Positions 1 through 11,543 of a stretch of 64,000 nucleotides of DNA are shown piece after piece. The notes beneath the pieces were generated by a model. The model did no database searches and was not told where the DNA came from. It worked only from the letters and a program-made list of their open reading frames with translations. Position numbers and translations under genes: made by a program. Location of the stretch: the NCBI GenBank assembly GCA_021234155.1, contig JAJEKV010000050.1, positions 5,787,199-5,851,198 on the forward strand, written 5' to 3'. The stretch comes from Isoetes taiwanensis (Eukaryota > Streptophyta > Lycopodiopsida > Isoetales > Isoetaceae). How positions within the stretch are numbered: the first letter of the stretch is position 1; each line of letters opens with the position of its first letter.

Positions 1-430
1 AAGGAAGCTGAGACCTCCACTGACCCTCAAGTTAGGGCAATGGGCAACCATATGGCCCGATTCTTTCTCTCAGCTTTCCGCCAAGGAGAGGTGCTGTTCT
101 TCTCCAAGAATTTAGGCCCATTTTCTGAAGCTTCTTGGTGGGCGCTCCGAGCCATATCTACTTCAGCGGGCCATAAGAAGATTGATTATCGTGTTACCAC
201 TATTACTCTGGTCCGTAGAGATTTGGCTATAGCAGCGTTGGGAGACGTGGCGGGCTGCACTAGCATGCGCCTCCTTGCTTGGCGGGCGGGCACCTTTGGC
301 TACATGTCTACCACCGAGGCGCCAGCCTCAAGCCACCCTCTCCGCTAGCCCCAGCGCCACTTTGATGCGTTATCGTCCACCTCCTCAGCCAATGGATGAA
401 GATGAGGGATCCAGCTCCTAAATTATTGTC
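1..430 (+). pseudogene. Unidentified reading frame upstream of gag, copy A
   Basis: An open stretch at 40-348 (102 codons) is the partner of the frame at 11,107-10,883 on the other strand, and both lie upstream of gag in their element copy. Key shared residues are MGNHMARFFLS near the start. It is followed at 420-480 by AT-rich sequence that looks like a transcript tail, so it may be a separate transcription unit rather than part of gag. I do not recognise the protein family. Confidence 0.4.
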
Positions 431-639
431 TTATGTATTTTGCCTTTGAAATCACTGTTGTTTAAAAAAAAAATGGTTATTACTCGTGATGTGATTTCTC
501 TTTATTGTATCAGTCCAATACATAATGCCAATACAATTTTTTTGAATAAGTCTCTTCCATGACAAGTTATTAAGCCTCCTGGAAATGTTAGTATTATATA
601 CTCATTCCGCCCTTTTGCAGAAGAAACGCTGGCGGAATA

Positions 640-2600
640 CGAAGATAGGATAACATTCCAGATAAGAAGAGATGAACAGGGACCTCCTCAACAGGACTAT
701 GGGGAACGATACAACGAGTATCCTGAACGGGAAGTTGACGATGAGATAGCGGAGCTTAGGGTGCCGGGAACAACCTTATGATCCCGACAAGGGATGGAAA
801 TAGTTACTCTCCTTCGGAGAACGTGCTTACGATGATTTGAAATGGACCCTTTCCCGCACTTGGGATTATTGGAATATGACCCCACATCAAGCTTTTGAGG
901 ATGCTAATGATCATCTCTGGCAAATCTTCTACGCGACCGCTGGAAGGCTCTTCAACCTTCTGATTATTAGCCCCACTTGGGATTATCAACCCGTTATTAT
1001 CCGTGCTTGGGCACGTTACAAGCTCGCCGAGTCGCGGCGTGAGAGTGTCGCGCTTATGCCGTCATGTATCCCCTACGCAAACCCTTAAGCCGCATTTTCC
1101 GTTTTTTGTGTGTTCCTATGCTTCTCTATGACTAGGAAATGGCCTCAGTATCAGGCCCCTTTATGTATTATATAACTATAAGTTTATAACCGCGGTTCGT
1201 GATGAACTTCTTTAATGTAACCAATTATTTCGCTTGTAATTTGAATCTTCCGTCCTTTTTCCTGTTCACTTTGTGTTTCTCGATACAACCCAAAATGACT
1301 TTGTTATAACACTTATCGTTATCGCATTCTTTCTTATATCATCGTGATGTTTAATATAGACGGGCAGACGCAATGCCGCCTGGCGCGGACACCCTCAAAC
1401 GCCGAAGATAGGAAACCGGTTAACACCAACAAGAATTGATGCTAACGAAAAAGACAAAATTTCGCCGAAGTTCTGTGCCTATGTGTTGCATGCTAACCCA
1501 CCACAAAGATGTACAAGAAGACGGACCGAGTTGCCTCCGTTGTCGCTTAGTCCGCCTACCCAAAGCCAGCCGCCCCCACCACAAACCAGCCCCGGCACTC
1601 GCGCGAAAGAGGCCCCGATCCTAAACGCCGACGGAGTTCTCCTCTAGAGACAGTGCCACCTCCTCAAAGTCCGCCACTTGAGGTGTCATCCTGAATCATC
1701 CGCGATCATCCGGTGGCCATGCAAAGCGCCGAGATAAGGAGTACCGCCAAGACAGCTTGATACGACCATAACCAAAGATATGGAAGAATAGGAAATTGGC
1801 CCGCTTTGATGGGAAATCTAGGGGCGGCTTGAATGCCGAATCCTCGGCTGGACTAAATGAAGGAGTTCGCGCAGTCCTATGGCATGACAGAGAAAGATAC
1901 AGAAAGGTTGCCACCACAAACCTTACCGAGCTGCCCGTATTTGGTGGAAGGGCTATGCCGAGCCAAACATCCGGACAAGTAGATGCAACTTCAGAAAGTT
2001 TGCCAAGGCCTTCAAATCGCATTATGTGCCTCGTGCACATAAATGCCAACAGATCCGCACTTTCTACAGGGTTGGAGCGTAAGAGTATGTCCGCATAAAG
2101 CTTACACGGATGAGTTTATGCGCTCGAGACTCAGATGTACCGGGTATGAATGAGAAAAGGGCGTGGAGGGCTATATAGAGGGTTTGGCACCATCGATCAA
2201 ACGGATGGTTAAGGCCATCGACCCAAATCGCTTCGTGCGGCCGAGGCTAAAGCATTGAGCCTCGAGGAGGACATACCAAGGAGTCGAGATCCGCCCCGCC
2301 CCTCCTTACTCGCAGCCCACCGCCGCCCACACCTTACAAACCCCCGCCTCCAAGTTCGGCCCTCTCAACGTAACTCTTACGGCCGCCAGAGAAGAAAGTC
2401 GCTTTTAGCACGCCGGATAAGCGGAACAATGCTTTGGTAAGGAAGTTCAAACCTCTTACGTACCATTCCTAAAGAGGCGAGAGAACACCGCCCGAGATAA
2501 GGCATGTTACTGGTGTATGAGGCCTGGACACTTCATGCATAATTGCCCATATGTTACCCTGACGCCCGGTGGGCCATGGCCCGATCTTTGATGGGACGAT
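640..2600 (+). pseudogene. gag: gag of chromovirus copy A with CCHC zinc knuckle
   Basis: Gag binds and packages the element RNA. The firmest evidence is a perfect CCHC zinc knuckle at 2,505-2,546 reading CYWCMRPGHFMHNC (C-x2-C-x4-H-x4-C). Upstream, translations in several frames give capsid-like pieces at 837-1,088 and 1,796-2,440 that pair with copy B at 8,500-10,470. At least five frame changes separate the start from the knuckle, so no full Gag could be made from this sequence as given. Several of these frame changes fall at sites where copy B has a different base count. Confidence 0.7.
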
Positions 2601-3300
2601 ATTGAGTCAACATTACCTGCCGACGAGGACGCCCCGAAGTACATTCACTAAGCGTCTCATATCCTTGCAGCTATAGAACCGGTAATGCTGAAAGTCACCT
2701 TTGTCATTTCCACCATAGGCCAAGTAGACAAGAAGCCTTTTGTAATTTTTATGGATACGGGGGAGTACACATAATTTTGCTTCTCCTAGAATGGCCAGTC
2801 CTACAACTGAAACCCTAAGGTCACTTAACCGAGGGCCCGCCACTTTAGCCGCTGGTAAGGTTAGACATACTCATGGTCGCCGCGATCAACCTTAAGATGT
2901 AGATTGCCCGGCGCACTTTGCTATGGGGCCGAAGTTAATGGATATTGGCAAACACGACCTCATTGTTGGAATGGAATTTTGGCATCCGCAAAAAGCCAAC
3001 ATAGGCTGCAAAAGAGAGAAGTTACCTTCAACGCGAGCTAATGGAGCCCGCGAACTATAAAAGGTGAACCATTCAACCCTATCATGCAGTCTATGTCCAT
3101 TCGACAGTTAGATAAAGCTATACGCAAGCAAAAGTTCCTCTGCGTTATTAGACTTGCTTCCATTGAGTCAGATGCTAAACAAAACCAAGTAATCAACATC
3201 TTGCCACGGGGATTGCCAAGATTCTCCATCAATTTAGCGATCTTTTCCCGGATCTAAATCCGTAAGCTTCCTCCTTTCGAGGAGGGGTAGAATGTGAGAT
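2600..3300 (+). pseudogene. Retropepsin (protease) region, copy A
   Basis: Aspartic protease region of the polyprotein. The catalytic triplet D-T-G is encoded at 2,754-2,762, inside VIFMDTG, where the usual Ty3/gypsy sequence is hydrophobic-DTG-(A/S). The frame breaks immediately after it. Further pieces up to about 3,250 pair with copy B at 7,860-8,460. Assignment rests on the DTG motif and on its place between zinc knuckle and reverse transcriptase. Confidence 0.55.
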
Positions 3301-3339
3301 AGCTTTTAGAGCCCCAGACTAAACCCACCAGCAAGGCCC

Positions 3340-3985
3340 CGTACCGTATGAGTCTTCCAGAGTTGGCAGAGCTTAAGAAACAACTTCAAGAGCTGCTAAA
3401 CCTAGGTTTTATTCGACCTAGCGTTTCGCCCTTTGGCGCCCTATTCTTTTTGTAAAGAAAAAGGACGGCTCCTTGAGAATGTGTATTGATTATCGGCAAC
3501 TCAACAAGCATACCATCAAAAATCGCTATGCTTTGCCGAGAGCAGATGATCTAATGGATCAGTTGCAAGGGGCCAAATATTTTTCAAAGATTGACCTTCG
3601 CTCCGGATATCATCAGATAAGGATTAAAGAGGAGGACATCCATAAATCTGCTTTTCGCACTAGATATGGGCATTATGAGTTTACCGTTATGCCTTTCGGA
3701 TTAACTAATGCCCCCGCAACGTTTATGCGGTTAATGAACGATGTTTTCCGACAATACTTGGATGATTTTGTTGTCATTTTCTTTGACGACATTCTCATCT
3801 ACAGTAAGACTCTAGAAGAGCATGAGAAACATCTTAAATTGGCCCTACAAAAGTTAAGACGTCATCAGCTTTTTGCCAAGTTCTCTAAATGCAAGTTTGC
3901 CACTCCAAAGGTTGACTATTTGGGCCATATCATTTTGGCAGAGGGAATTGCTACAGATCCAAAGCAAAAATAGAGGTCAAGGGAA
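3340..3985 (+). pseudogene. Reverse transcriptase, chromovirus copy A
   Basis: RNA-dependent DNA polymerase of the Ty3/gypsy type. The open part is 3,473-3,973 (166 codons). Visible motifs in order: a [12 protein letters not shown] block, [30 protein letters not shown], and the active site [10 protein letters not shown] near 3,780-3,810 with two adjacent aspartates, then the thumb-side LGHII. The N-terminal part ([16 protein letters not shown], from about 3,340) is in another frame. This is the best-preserved piece of copy A and shares the family's usual residue order, so the identification is secure. A stop at 3,971 ends the frame before the RNase H connection. Confidence 0.93.
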
Positions 3986-4123
3986 TGGCCTATTCGTAAA
4001 ATGTCTCCGAGGTCCCAAGTTTCTTGGGGCTAGCAGGATATTACCGAAAATTTGTAAAGGATTTTTGCAAAGATTGCAGTCCCTCTTACAAATCTGACCA
4101 AGCATGAGAAGGTAAAGGATTGG

Positions 4124-4597
4124 ATGGAGCTTCGGAAGATTAAGGTTCGGGGAAGTTTCCGGAAGAGCTTTAAAGATGCCTTAACCTCAAGACCCGTTCT
4201 CACGTTGCCCGATCCTGATAAGGATAAACTAGTGGCCACAGATGCCAGTAAAATTGCCACTGGTGGGGTTCTAATGCAGGAGAGGAGGGTTATTGCTTAT
4301 GATTCAAAGAAGATGAATGAGACAGAACAACGATATCCTACCCATGACCAGGAATTGCTGGCTGTAGTTCGCGCTTTGCGAATATGGAGACACTACCTCC
4401 TTGGTAGAAGATTCCAGTTGGACACGGATCACCAAAGTCTCCGATATTTAACCACCCAACCCAATCTCAACCTCCGGCAGAGGAGATGGATGGAATTTCT
4501 TGAAGAATATGATTTTGAGATCATGTATAAGCCTGGAAAGCACAATGTGGTTGCGGCAAGTTCAAGGACCGAAGTCCAATATCAAAAAGCAGCGTAA
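4124..4597 (+). pseudogene. RNase H domain, chromovirus copy A, cut off at its 3' end
   Basis: Degrades the RNA strand of the RNA:DNA hybrid during reverse transcription. Open for 157 codons. The acidic catalytic residues can be seen in VATDAS, in HDQELLAVVRALRIWRHYL, and in LDTDHQSL, followed by the connection-type YDFEIMYKPGKHNVVA. After KHNVVA the sequence diverges from copy B (which continues into integrase) and the frame ends at 4,597. The breakpoint near 4,560 is therefore the end of the shared arm. Confidence 0.9.
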
Positions 4598-4985
4598 CAC
4601 TAAAGAACTATGTGTAAACACCATGAAAACGGAGAAAGTCGGGTCATCAGCAACCCCCTATACATGGGCAGGTCACGTACTGCTCACTGGCCTGCACATG
4701 TCAATATATCAGTTTTCATAGATAAAAATAATTAGATTGTGGTTGAAAGGGTCCACCCCCTAGAAGAAATGAAAGAAAATTTATCTACAAGGAACCTATT
4801 ATGCCTATGGTTCGCAATTCATTGCGGCGTAAGGAAGTTCATGCTTTACAAGCAGTTCGTGGTTGTGTCCACATTGACAGTACACCACGTCCTAAGGAAC
4901 ACGAAGGTGATCCCATCATCCCAGAATCGTTGTTAACTACGATGCATCTACCCCCCCCACCGATTCTCGCGAATCAAGTCTTCAA
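4570..4985. other. Unassigned spacer between the two chromovirus copies
   Basis: No match to the rest of either copy was found by eye. A + strand reading 4,801-5,031 is open (76 codons) but overlaps the chromodomain on the other strand at its end, and resembles nothing I know. It could be the 3' untranslated region or an LTR remnant of copy B. Confidence 0.35.
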
Positions 4986-4988
4986 GCT

Positions 4989-5502
4989 TTACCGGAGCGG
5001 GTTGATAGCATCGTTGATAGTGCGGCCTTGAGATTCGCGCATGAAATCCGGATAGTGCTTCTCAAGATCTGTTTGCATCACCCACGTAGCATCCTCCACT
5101 GGCAAGTGTTTCCACTTGACCAAGTATTGTAGCATTTGAGTCCTCCCGTCCGTTTTATAAGCTCGATCAAGAAGAGCTTGTGTACTATCTCTAGGCTGCT
5201 CCTCCGTCATTTCCGGGGAGGGTTGGGGTTTCCAAAACCTCCTCTGGATCAGGGGTGTGCTGCTTTAGAAGACTCACATGAAAAACCTTGTGGATTTTTA
5301 AGCGGGGTGGCAAGTCCAGGCGATATGCTTGCTCCCCAATACGTTCAGTGATTTTGAACGGTCCAGCCCATCTGGGTGCCAACTTCTTGCAGTTACCAAT
5401 CTTAAGCTTGGCTTGTTTTACCTTAATCTTAAGCCAAACCGATTCACCCACCTCGAAGACTCGTGGGGTCCTGTGCTTATCGCTACACTCTTTTGACGAC
5501 AA
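4989..5502 (-). pseudogene. Integrase C-terminal region plus chromodomain, copy B
   Basis: The first part (5,502-5,191) carries VFEVGESVWLKI, the core LAPRWAGPFKI, and LKIHKVFHVSLLKQ, which is the GPY/F-type module at the integrase C-terminus. The second part (5,210-4,989) reads LQYLVKWKHLPVEDATW and then FMRESQGRT, a classic chromodomain core with the aromatic YLVKWK and a trailing W. Chromodomains of this class tether the integration complex to modified histones. The two parts overlap by some 20 bases in different frames, so one frameshift separates them. Confidence 0.92.
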
Positions 5503-6400
5503 GCGTGCCTAGCAAGTAACCACGTACTTCCTCGACCAAAGCTTGCATCTCCGGGAGGAGTTGTTGAGAAACCTCCACTTCGACACGGGGGTTGTGCCAT
5601 GTGTCGAGTAAGGCATTGATAATTATAATTTATCATGAAAGGAGACATTCGGAAGACTCCTATTTCATACATCGTTATAGGCAAACTCTACTAGATAAAT
5701 ATAGTCACCCCATTGGGATTGCTTTTACTCCACACATAACCGTAGCATATCCTCTATGATACGATTGGTACGCCTCTGTCGACCATCCGTCGTCGAGGAT
5801 GATATGCGGTACTCATAGCAAGCTTGGTGCGGATGGTGGTGAAGAAATCCTTCCGTAGCGCACTTACAAATTTGGGATCTCTCGCCGGATACAATAACCC
5901 GTGGCATTCCGTAATCGAAGATCTCCTTTGCAAAAGCGTAGCAAATATCAAAGGCGGTGTCCGTGGTACGACATGGCAAGAAATGAGCCATTTTCGACAA
6001 TTTGTCGACCACTACCATTAACGATCATATCCACGAAGAGTACGTGGAAGGCCCACAATGAAATCCATGGTTATCACTTCCCACTTAGCGTTGGGCACAT
6101 CCAAAGGTTGCAATTCTCCGAGTCCTTAATTGTTACGCGCTTTGGTCCGCCGACATACTTGATTAATCGCTTAATGTGCTCGGCAATGTCCTTCTTCATC
6201 GAAGGCCAAAAATAATGGAGCGGATTTTAAAGTAGGTCTTCATAAAACCGGCATGTCGGCTATAGGGGCCGCAGCGTGTCATGGAGGATTAACTTACGCA
6301 CTCGGAAGTATGAGGTACACACAACTTGTCCTTGTGATACAACAAATTGCCCTCTTTCTTATATGAGGAAAGCGCCACGTTCTTTATCCGTATGCGTGCC
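5418..6400 (-). pseudogene. Integrase core, chromovirus copy B
   Basis: Integrase joins the element cDNA to host DNA. Visible motifs are MVVVDKLSKMAHFLPCRT (6,018 downward) followed by the region where the second catalytic Asp is expected (PRVIVSGE, a displaced version of the usual SDRD), then pieces of the STAYHPQTDGQTER-type block spread over several frames (NRIIEDMLR is clear). The stretch down to 5,418 continues with the linker toward the C-terminal module. Several frameshifts. Confidence 0.8.
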
Positions 6401-6407
6401 TCCTTAT

Positions 6408-6990
6408 TTAGACTACTCCAAATTTCATAGAACTCGTGGATCGGTGGCTAAAGTTTGTTCTATCTCGTTTACCAAACTCACTTGTGAGTGTCGAAATCGC
6501 ATTACAATGGGTTCGGGTTACCAAGGGATGGCGTGATAATGCATCCGCAACCACATTGTGCTTTCCTGTGCTTATACATGATCTCAAAATCATATTCTTC
6601 ATAAAATTCCATCCATCTCCTCTCACGGAGGTTGAGATTGGATTGGGTGGTTAAATATCGGAGACTTTGGTGATCCGTGTCCAACTGGAATCTTCTACCA
6701 AGGAGGTAGTGTCTCCATATTCGCAAAAGAACGAACTACCAGCAATTCTCGGTCATGGGTAGGATATCGTTGTTCTGTCTCATTCATCTTCTTTGAATCA
6801 TAAGCAATAACCCTCCCTCCCGCATTAGAACCCCACCGCTGGCAATTTTATCGCATCCGCGGGCCACTAGTTTATCCTTATCGGGGATCGGGCAACGCGG
6901 AGAACGGGTCTTCGAGGTTAAGGCATCTTTAAGCTGCTGGAAACTTCCCCGAACCTTAGTCTTCCAAAGGCTCCATCCAATCCTTTACCT
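6408..6990 (-). pseudogene. RNase H domain, chromovirus copy B
   Basis: Counterpart of 4,124-4,597. IWRHYLLGRRFQLDTDHQSL is clear at 6,726-6,650, then the frame shifts into YDFEIMYK and onward to NVVADALSRHP, the usual end of this domain. Unlike copy A, this copy runs on into the linker before integrase. The N-terminal part with the first catalytic Asp lies near 6,870 in another frame. Confidence 0.85.
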
Positions 6991-7042
6991 TCTCATGCTT
7001 GGTCAGATTTGTAAGAGGGACTGCAATCTTTGCAAAAATCCT

Positions 7043-7800
7043 TTACAAATTTTCGGTAATATCCTCGCTAGCCCCAAGAAACTTGGGACCTCGGAGACAT
7101 TTTTCTCGGAATAGGCCATTCCCTTTACGGCCTCTATTTTTTTGCCGGATCTCAGTAGCAATTCCCTCTGGCAGAAATGATATGGCCCAAATAGTCAACC
7201 TTTGGAGTGGCAAACTTGCACTTAGAGAACTTGGCAAAAGTCGATGACGTCTTAACTTTTGTAGGGCCAATTTAAGATGTTTCTCATGCTCTTCTAGAGT
7301 CTTACTATAGATGAGAATGTCGTCAAAGAAAATGACAACAAAATCATCCAAGTATTGTCCTGAAAACATCGTTCATTAACCGCATAAACGTTGCGGGGCA
7401 TTAGTTAATCCAAAGGCATAACGGTAAACTCATAATGCCCATATCTAGTGCTTAAAAGCAGATTTATGGATGTCCTCCTCTTTAATCCTTATCCGATGAT
7501 ATCCGAGCTAAGGTCAATCTTTGAAAAATATTTGGCCCCTTGCAACCTGATCCATTAGATCATCCGCTCGGCAAAGCATAGCGATTTTTGATGGTATGCT
7601 TGTTGAGTTGCCGATAATCAATACACATTCTCAAGGAGCCGCCTTTTTCTTTACAAAAGAATAGGGCCAAAGGGCTAAACGCTAGGTCGAATAAAACCTA
7701 GGTTTAGCAGCTCTTGAAGTTGTTTCTTAAGCTCTGCCAACTCTGGAAGACTCATACGGTACGGGGCCTTGCTGGTGGGTTTAGTACCGGGCTCTAAAGC
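7043..7800 (-). pseudogene. Reverse transcriptase, chromovirus copy B
   Basis: Counterpart of 3,340-3,985. The active-site block [18 protein letters not shown] is intact at about 7,360-7,306, but the fingers region upstream is broken by several one- and two-base differences from copy A, for example within the DLRSGYHQI block. The thumb side (after LRRHR) is frameshifted as well. Confidence 0.88.
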
Positions 7801-10470
7801 TATCTCACATTCTACCCCTCTGAAAGGAGGAAGCTTCTGGATATTCGTCTGGGAAAAGATCGCTAAATTGATGGAGAATACTTGGCAATCCCCCGTGGCA
7901 AGGTGTTGATTACTTGGTTTTGTTTAGCATCCGACTCAATGGAAGCAAGTCTAATAATGAGAGGAGCTTTTGCTTGCGTATAGCTTTATCTAAAGCTGTC
8001 GAATGGACATAGACTGCATGATAGGGTTGAATGGTTCACCTTTTATAGTTACACGGGCTCCATTAGCTGCGTTGAAGGTAACTTCTCTCTTTTCGCAGTC
8101 TATGTTGGCTTTTGCAGATGCCAAAAATTCCATTCCAACAATGAGGTCGTATTTGCCAATATCCATTAACTTCGGCCCATAGCAACCGGTGCGCTGGCAA
8201 GCTACATCTTAAGGTTGATCGCGGCGACCATGAGTATGTCTAACCTTACCAGCGGCTAAAGTGGCAGGGCCTCGATTCGTGACCTTAGGGTTTCGGTTGT
8301 AGGACTGGGCCATTCTAGGAGAAGCAAAATTATGTGTACTCCCCGTATCCATAAGAATTACAAAAGGCTTCTTGTCTACTTGGCCTATGGTGGAAATGGC
8401 CAGTGACTTTCGGCATTACCCGGTTTCTATAGCTGCAAGGATATGAGACGCGACCCGTGAATGTACTCGGGGCGTCCTCGTCGGCAAGTAATGTTGACTC
8501 AATATCGCCCCAGTCAAAGGTCGGCCATGGCCGGTAGGCGTCTGGGTAACATATGGGCAATTCATCGCATGAAGTGTCGTGCCTCATACACCTGTAACAT
8601 GCCTTATCTCGGCCATTTGTTCTCTCGCCTCTTTAGGAATGGATCAGAAGAGGTTTGAACTTCCTTACCGGCATTGTTCCGCTTATCCGTGCTAAAAGCG
8701 ACTTTCTTCTCTGGCGGCCGTAAGAGTTACGTTGAGAGGGCCCCGGGACTTGGAGAGCGGGGTTTGTAAGGTGTGGACGGCCGTGGCTCGCGAGTAAGGA
8801 GCGGGGCGGATATCGACTCCTTGGTATGTCCTCCTCGAGGGCTCAATGCTTTAGCCTCGGCCACGCGGCGATTTGGTCGATGGCCTTAACCATCCGTTTG
8901 ATCGATGGTGCCAAACCCTCTATATAGCCCTCCGCGCCCTTTTCTCATTCATACCGGTACATACGGTCTCCGCGCATAAACTCATCCGTAAGTAAGCAGA
9001 CGGACATACTCTTACGCTCCAACTTTGTAGAAAGTGCGGATCTGTTGGCATTTATGTGCGCGAGGCACATAATGCGATTTGAAGGCCTTGGCAAACTTTT
9101 ACGAAGTTGCATCTACTCCGTCCGGATGTTTGGCTCGGCATAGCCCTTCCACCAAATACTGGGCAGCTCGGTAAGGTTTGTGGTGGCAACCTTTCTGTAT
9201 CTTTTCTCTGTCATGCCATAGGACCTGCCGAACTCCTTCATTTCGTCCAGCCCAGATTCGGCATTCAAGCCCCCAGATTTCCCATCAACCGGGCCAATTT
9301 CCTATTCTTCCATATCTCTGGTTATGGTTGTATCAACTGTCTTGCGGTACTCCTTATCTCGGGCGCTTTGCATGGCCACGGATGATGCGGATGATTCGGA
9401 TGACAATGAAGCGGCGGACTTTGAGGAGGTGGCACTTGTCTCTAGAGGACTCCGTCGGCGTTTAGGCGGGGGGCCTCTTTCGCCGCTGTACCGGGCTGGT
9501 TTGTGGTGGGGGCGACTCTTGGCCGGGTAGGCGGACTAGGCGACAACGGAGGCAACTCCGGTCCGTCTTCTTCTTGTACATCTTTGTGGTGGGTTAGCAT
9601 GCAACACATAGGCACTGTAAACTTCGAACGGTGTCTTTTCATTAGCATCAATTCTTGTTGGTGTTAACCCCGGCGTTTGAGGGTAATGCGCCGGCGGCAT
9701 TGCGCGTAACCGATCTATATTAAACATACGATGATATAAGAAAGTCACGATAACAATAAGTGTTATAACAAAGTCATTTTGGGTAGTATCGAGAAACACA
9801 AAGTGAACACGAAAAAGGACGGAAGATTCAAATTACAAGCGAAATAACGGTTACATTAAAGAAGTTCATACGGAACACAGTTATAAACTTATAGTTATAT
9901 AATACATAAAGGGGCCTGATACAGGCCATTTCCTAGTCATAGTGAAGCATAGGAACACACAAAACTGGAAAATGCGGCTTAAGGGTTTGCGTAGGGATAC
10001 ATGACGGCATAGCGCACACTCTCCGCATACGGACTCGGCGAGCTTGTAGCGTGCCCAAGCCACGGATAATAACGGGTTGATAATCCCAAGTGGGGCTAAT
10101 AATCGAGAAGGTTGAAGAGCCTTCCGCGGTCGCGTAGAAGATTTGCCGAGAGATGATCATTAGCATCCTCAAAAGCTTGATGTGGGGTCATATTCCAATA
10201 ATCCCAAGTGCGGGGAAAGGGTCCATTTCAAATCATCGTAAAGCACGTTCGTTCGAAGGAGAGTAACTATTTCCATCCCCTTGTCGGGGATCATAAGGTT
10301 GTTCCGGCACCCTAAGCTCCGCTATCTCATCGTCAACTTCCCGTTCAGGATACTCGTTGTATCGTTCCCCATAGTCCTGTTGAGGAGGTCCCTGTTCATC
10401 TCTCCTTATACGGAATGTTATCCTATCTTAAGTATTCCGCCCGGCGTTTCTTACGCAAAAGGGCGGAATG
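7800..10470 (-). pseudogene. gag: gag-protease region, chromovirus copy B
   Basis: Paired over its whole length with 600-3,300 of copy A. The zinc knuckle is damaged here: the frame at 8,600-8,330 gives CYRCMRHDTSC, where the glycine-histidine spacing of the CCHC motif in copy A is lost. Capsid-like pieces continue to about 10,470. No frame longer than 110 codons remains. Confidence 0.65.
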
Positions 10471-10639
10471 AATATATAATACTAACATTTCGGGAGGCTT
10501 AATAACTTGTCATGGAAGAGACTTATTCAAAAAATTGTATTGGCATTATGTATTGGTGATACAATAAAGAGAAATCACATCACGCAGTAATAACCATTTT
10601 TTTTTTTAAACAAGCGGTGATTTCAAAGGCAAAATACAT

Positions 10640-11456
10640 AAGACAATAATTTAGGAGCTGGATCCCTCATCTTCATCCATTGGTGAGGAGGTGGGCGATA
10701 AGCATCAAAGTGGTATTTGGGGCTAGAGAGGGCGGCTTGCTGCTGCCTCGTGTGGTAGACGGGTAGCCAAAGGTGCCGGCGCAAGGGGGGCATGCTAGTG
10801 CAGCCCGCCGCCCGTCTCCCAACGCTGCTATAGCCAAATCTCTACGGACGAGTAATAGTGGTAACCACGATAATCAATCTTCTTATGGCCCGTGAAGTAG
10901 ATATGGCTCGGGGCCCACCAAGAAGCTTCTAAAAATGGGCCTAAATTCTTGGAGAAGAACAGCATCTCTCCTTGGCGGAAAATTTGAGAGAAAGAATCGG
11001 GCCATATGGTTGCCCATTGCCCTAACTTGAGGGTCGGTGGAGGTCTCGACTTCCTTCTCCAAGTCGATGGGGAGCTTCCCTTCCTTCTTCTTCTTCTTCT
11101 CTCTCATCCCTAAGGCTGACCTTGGTGTCCCAAAGGTCTTCCTCGTCTTGATCCCCTAAGCCCATAGTGATTTGCAGAGGCGGATCTCGAAGGAGAGACC
11201 GTGTCGGGGCCGCAAATTGCTCTTCCGGAGGCTTGGGGGTTTCAGCTAGCAAGTACTGGCGAAGCGACAAAAGAGTCTCAACGGGCTCTTGTTCCTCGGG
11301 CCGATATGCCAATAGGCTCTCTATTGTGTAGGTTGCACCAGGTGTAGTGAAGTCGATGAAGTCATCTTGGCAATATTCCGCAAGATCATAGAGAACCTCT
11401 ACTTTCTGCTTGGCCGGACCCGGTAAGAACATTATGCGCCCACATGATATCGTCAA
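10640..11456 (-). pseudogene. Unidentified acidic reading frame upstream of gag, copy B
   Basis: A 144-codon frame (11,456-11,022) with many Glu and Pro residues (for example YRPEEQEPVETLLSLRQYL) and a run of Glu near its end overlaps a 74-codon frame (11,107-10,883) that pairs with 40-348 on the + strand. The two join across a probable frameshift around 11,060. No known domain is recognised. It could be an extra open reading frame of the retrotransposon or a separate gene. Confidence 0.4.
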
Positions 11457-11543
11457 GGATTAGGTACTCTTGGTCATTCAAGAGTCTTGTAGGGAGAAGG
11501 TTTAACCCTTAGGGTTTTGGGGGCCTTTGTCGGCGGCGGGAGC

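Larger units (their letters stand above)
1..4570 (+). mobile_element. Ty3/gypsy chromovirus, copy A, truncated
   Basis: A degenerate LTR retrotransposon read on the + strand in the order gag with zinc knuckle, protease, reverse transcriptase, RNase H. It stops abruptly near 4,560, just after the RNase H domain, without integrase. The whole stretch is matched in inverted orientation by 6,535-11,059, where the same element continues into integrase and chromodomain, which is why I call it a chromovirus. It begins at the window edge, so its 5' end is not seen. Frames shift many times; only reverse transcriptase and RNase H stay open for more than 150 codons. No LTR or target-site duplication was found. 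Confidence 0.85.
1..11059. repeat. Large inverted repeat: arms 1-4,560 and 6,535-11,059
   Basis: The base order from position 1 onward is the reverse complement of the sequence falling back from about 11,059, and correspondence continues until about 4,560 / 6,535, with a spacer near 2 kb. Arms are highly similar but differ by many short indels. The left arm begins at the window edge and may extend further. Confidence 0.9.

Noticed and set aside
4570-4985. LTR of the chromovirus
   Set aside because: No second copy of this stretch was found near 12-13 kb or elsewhere in the window, and no TG...CA ends with a primer site are visible.
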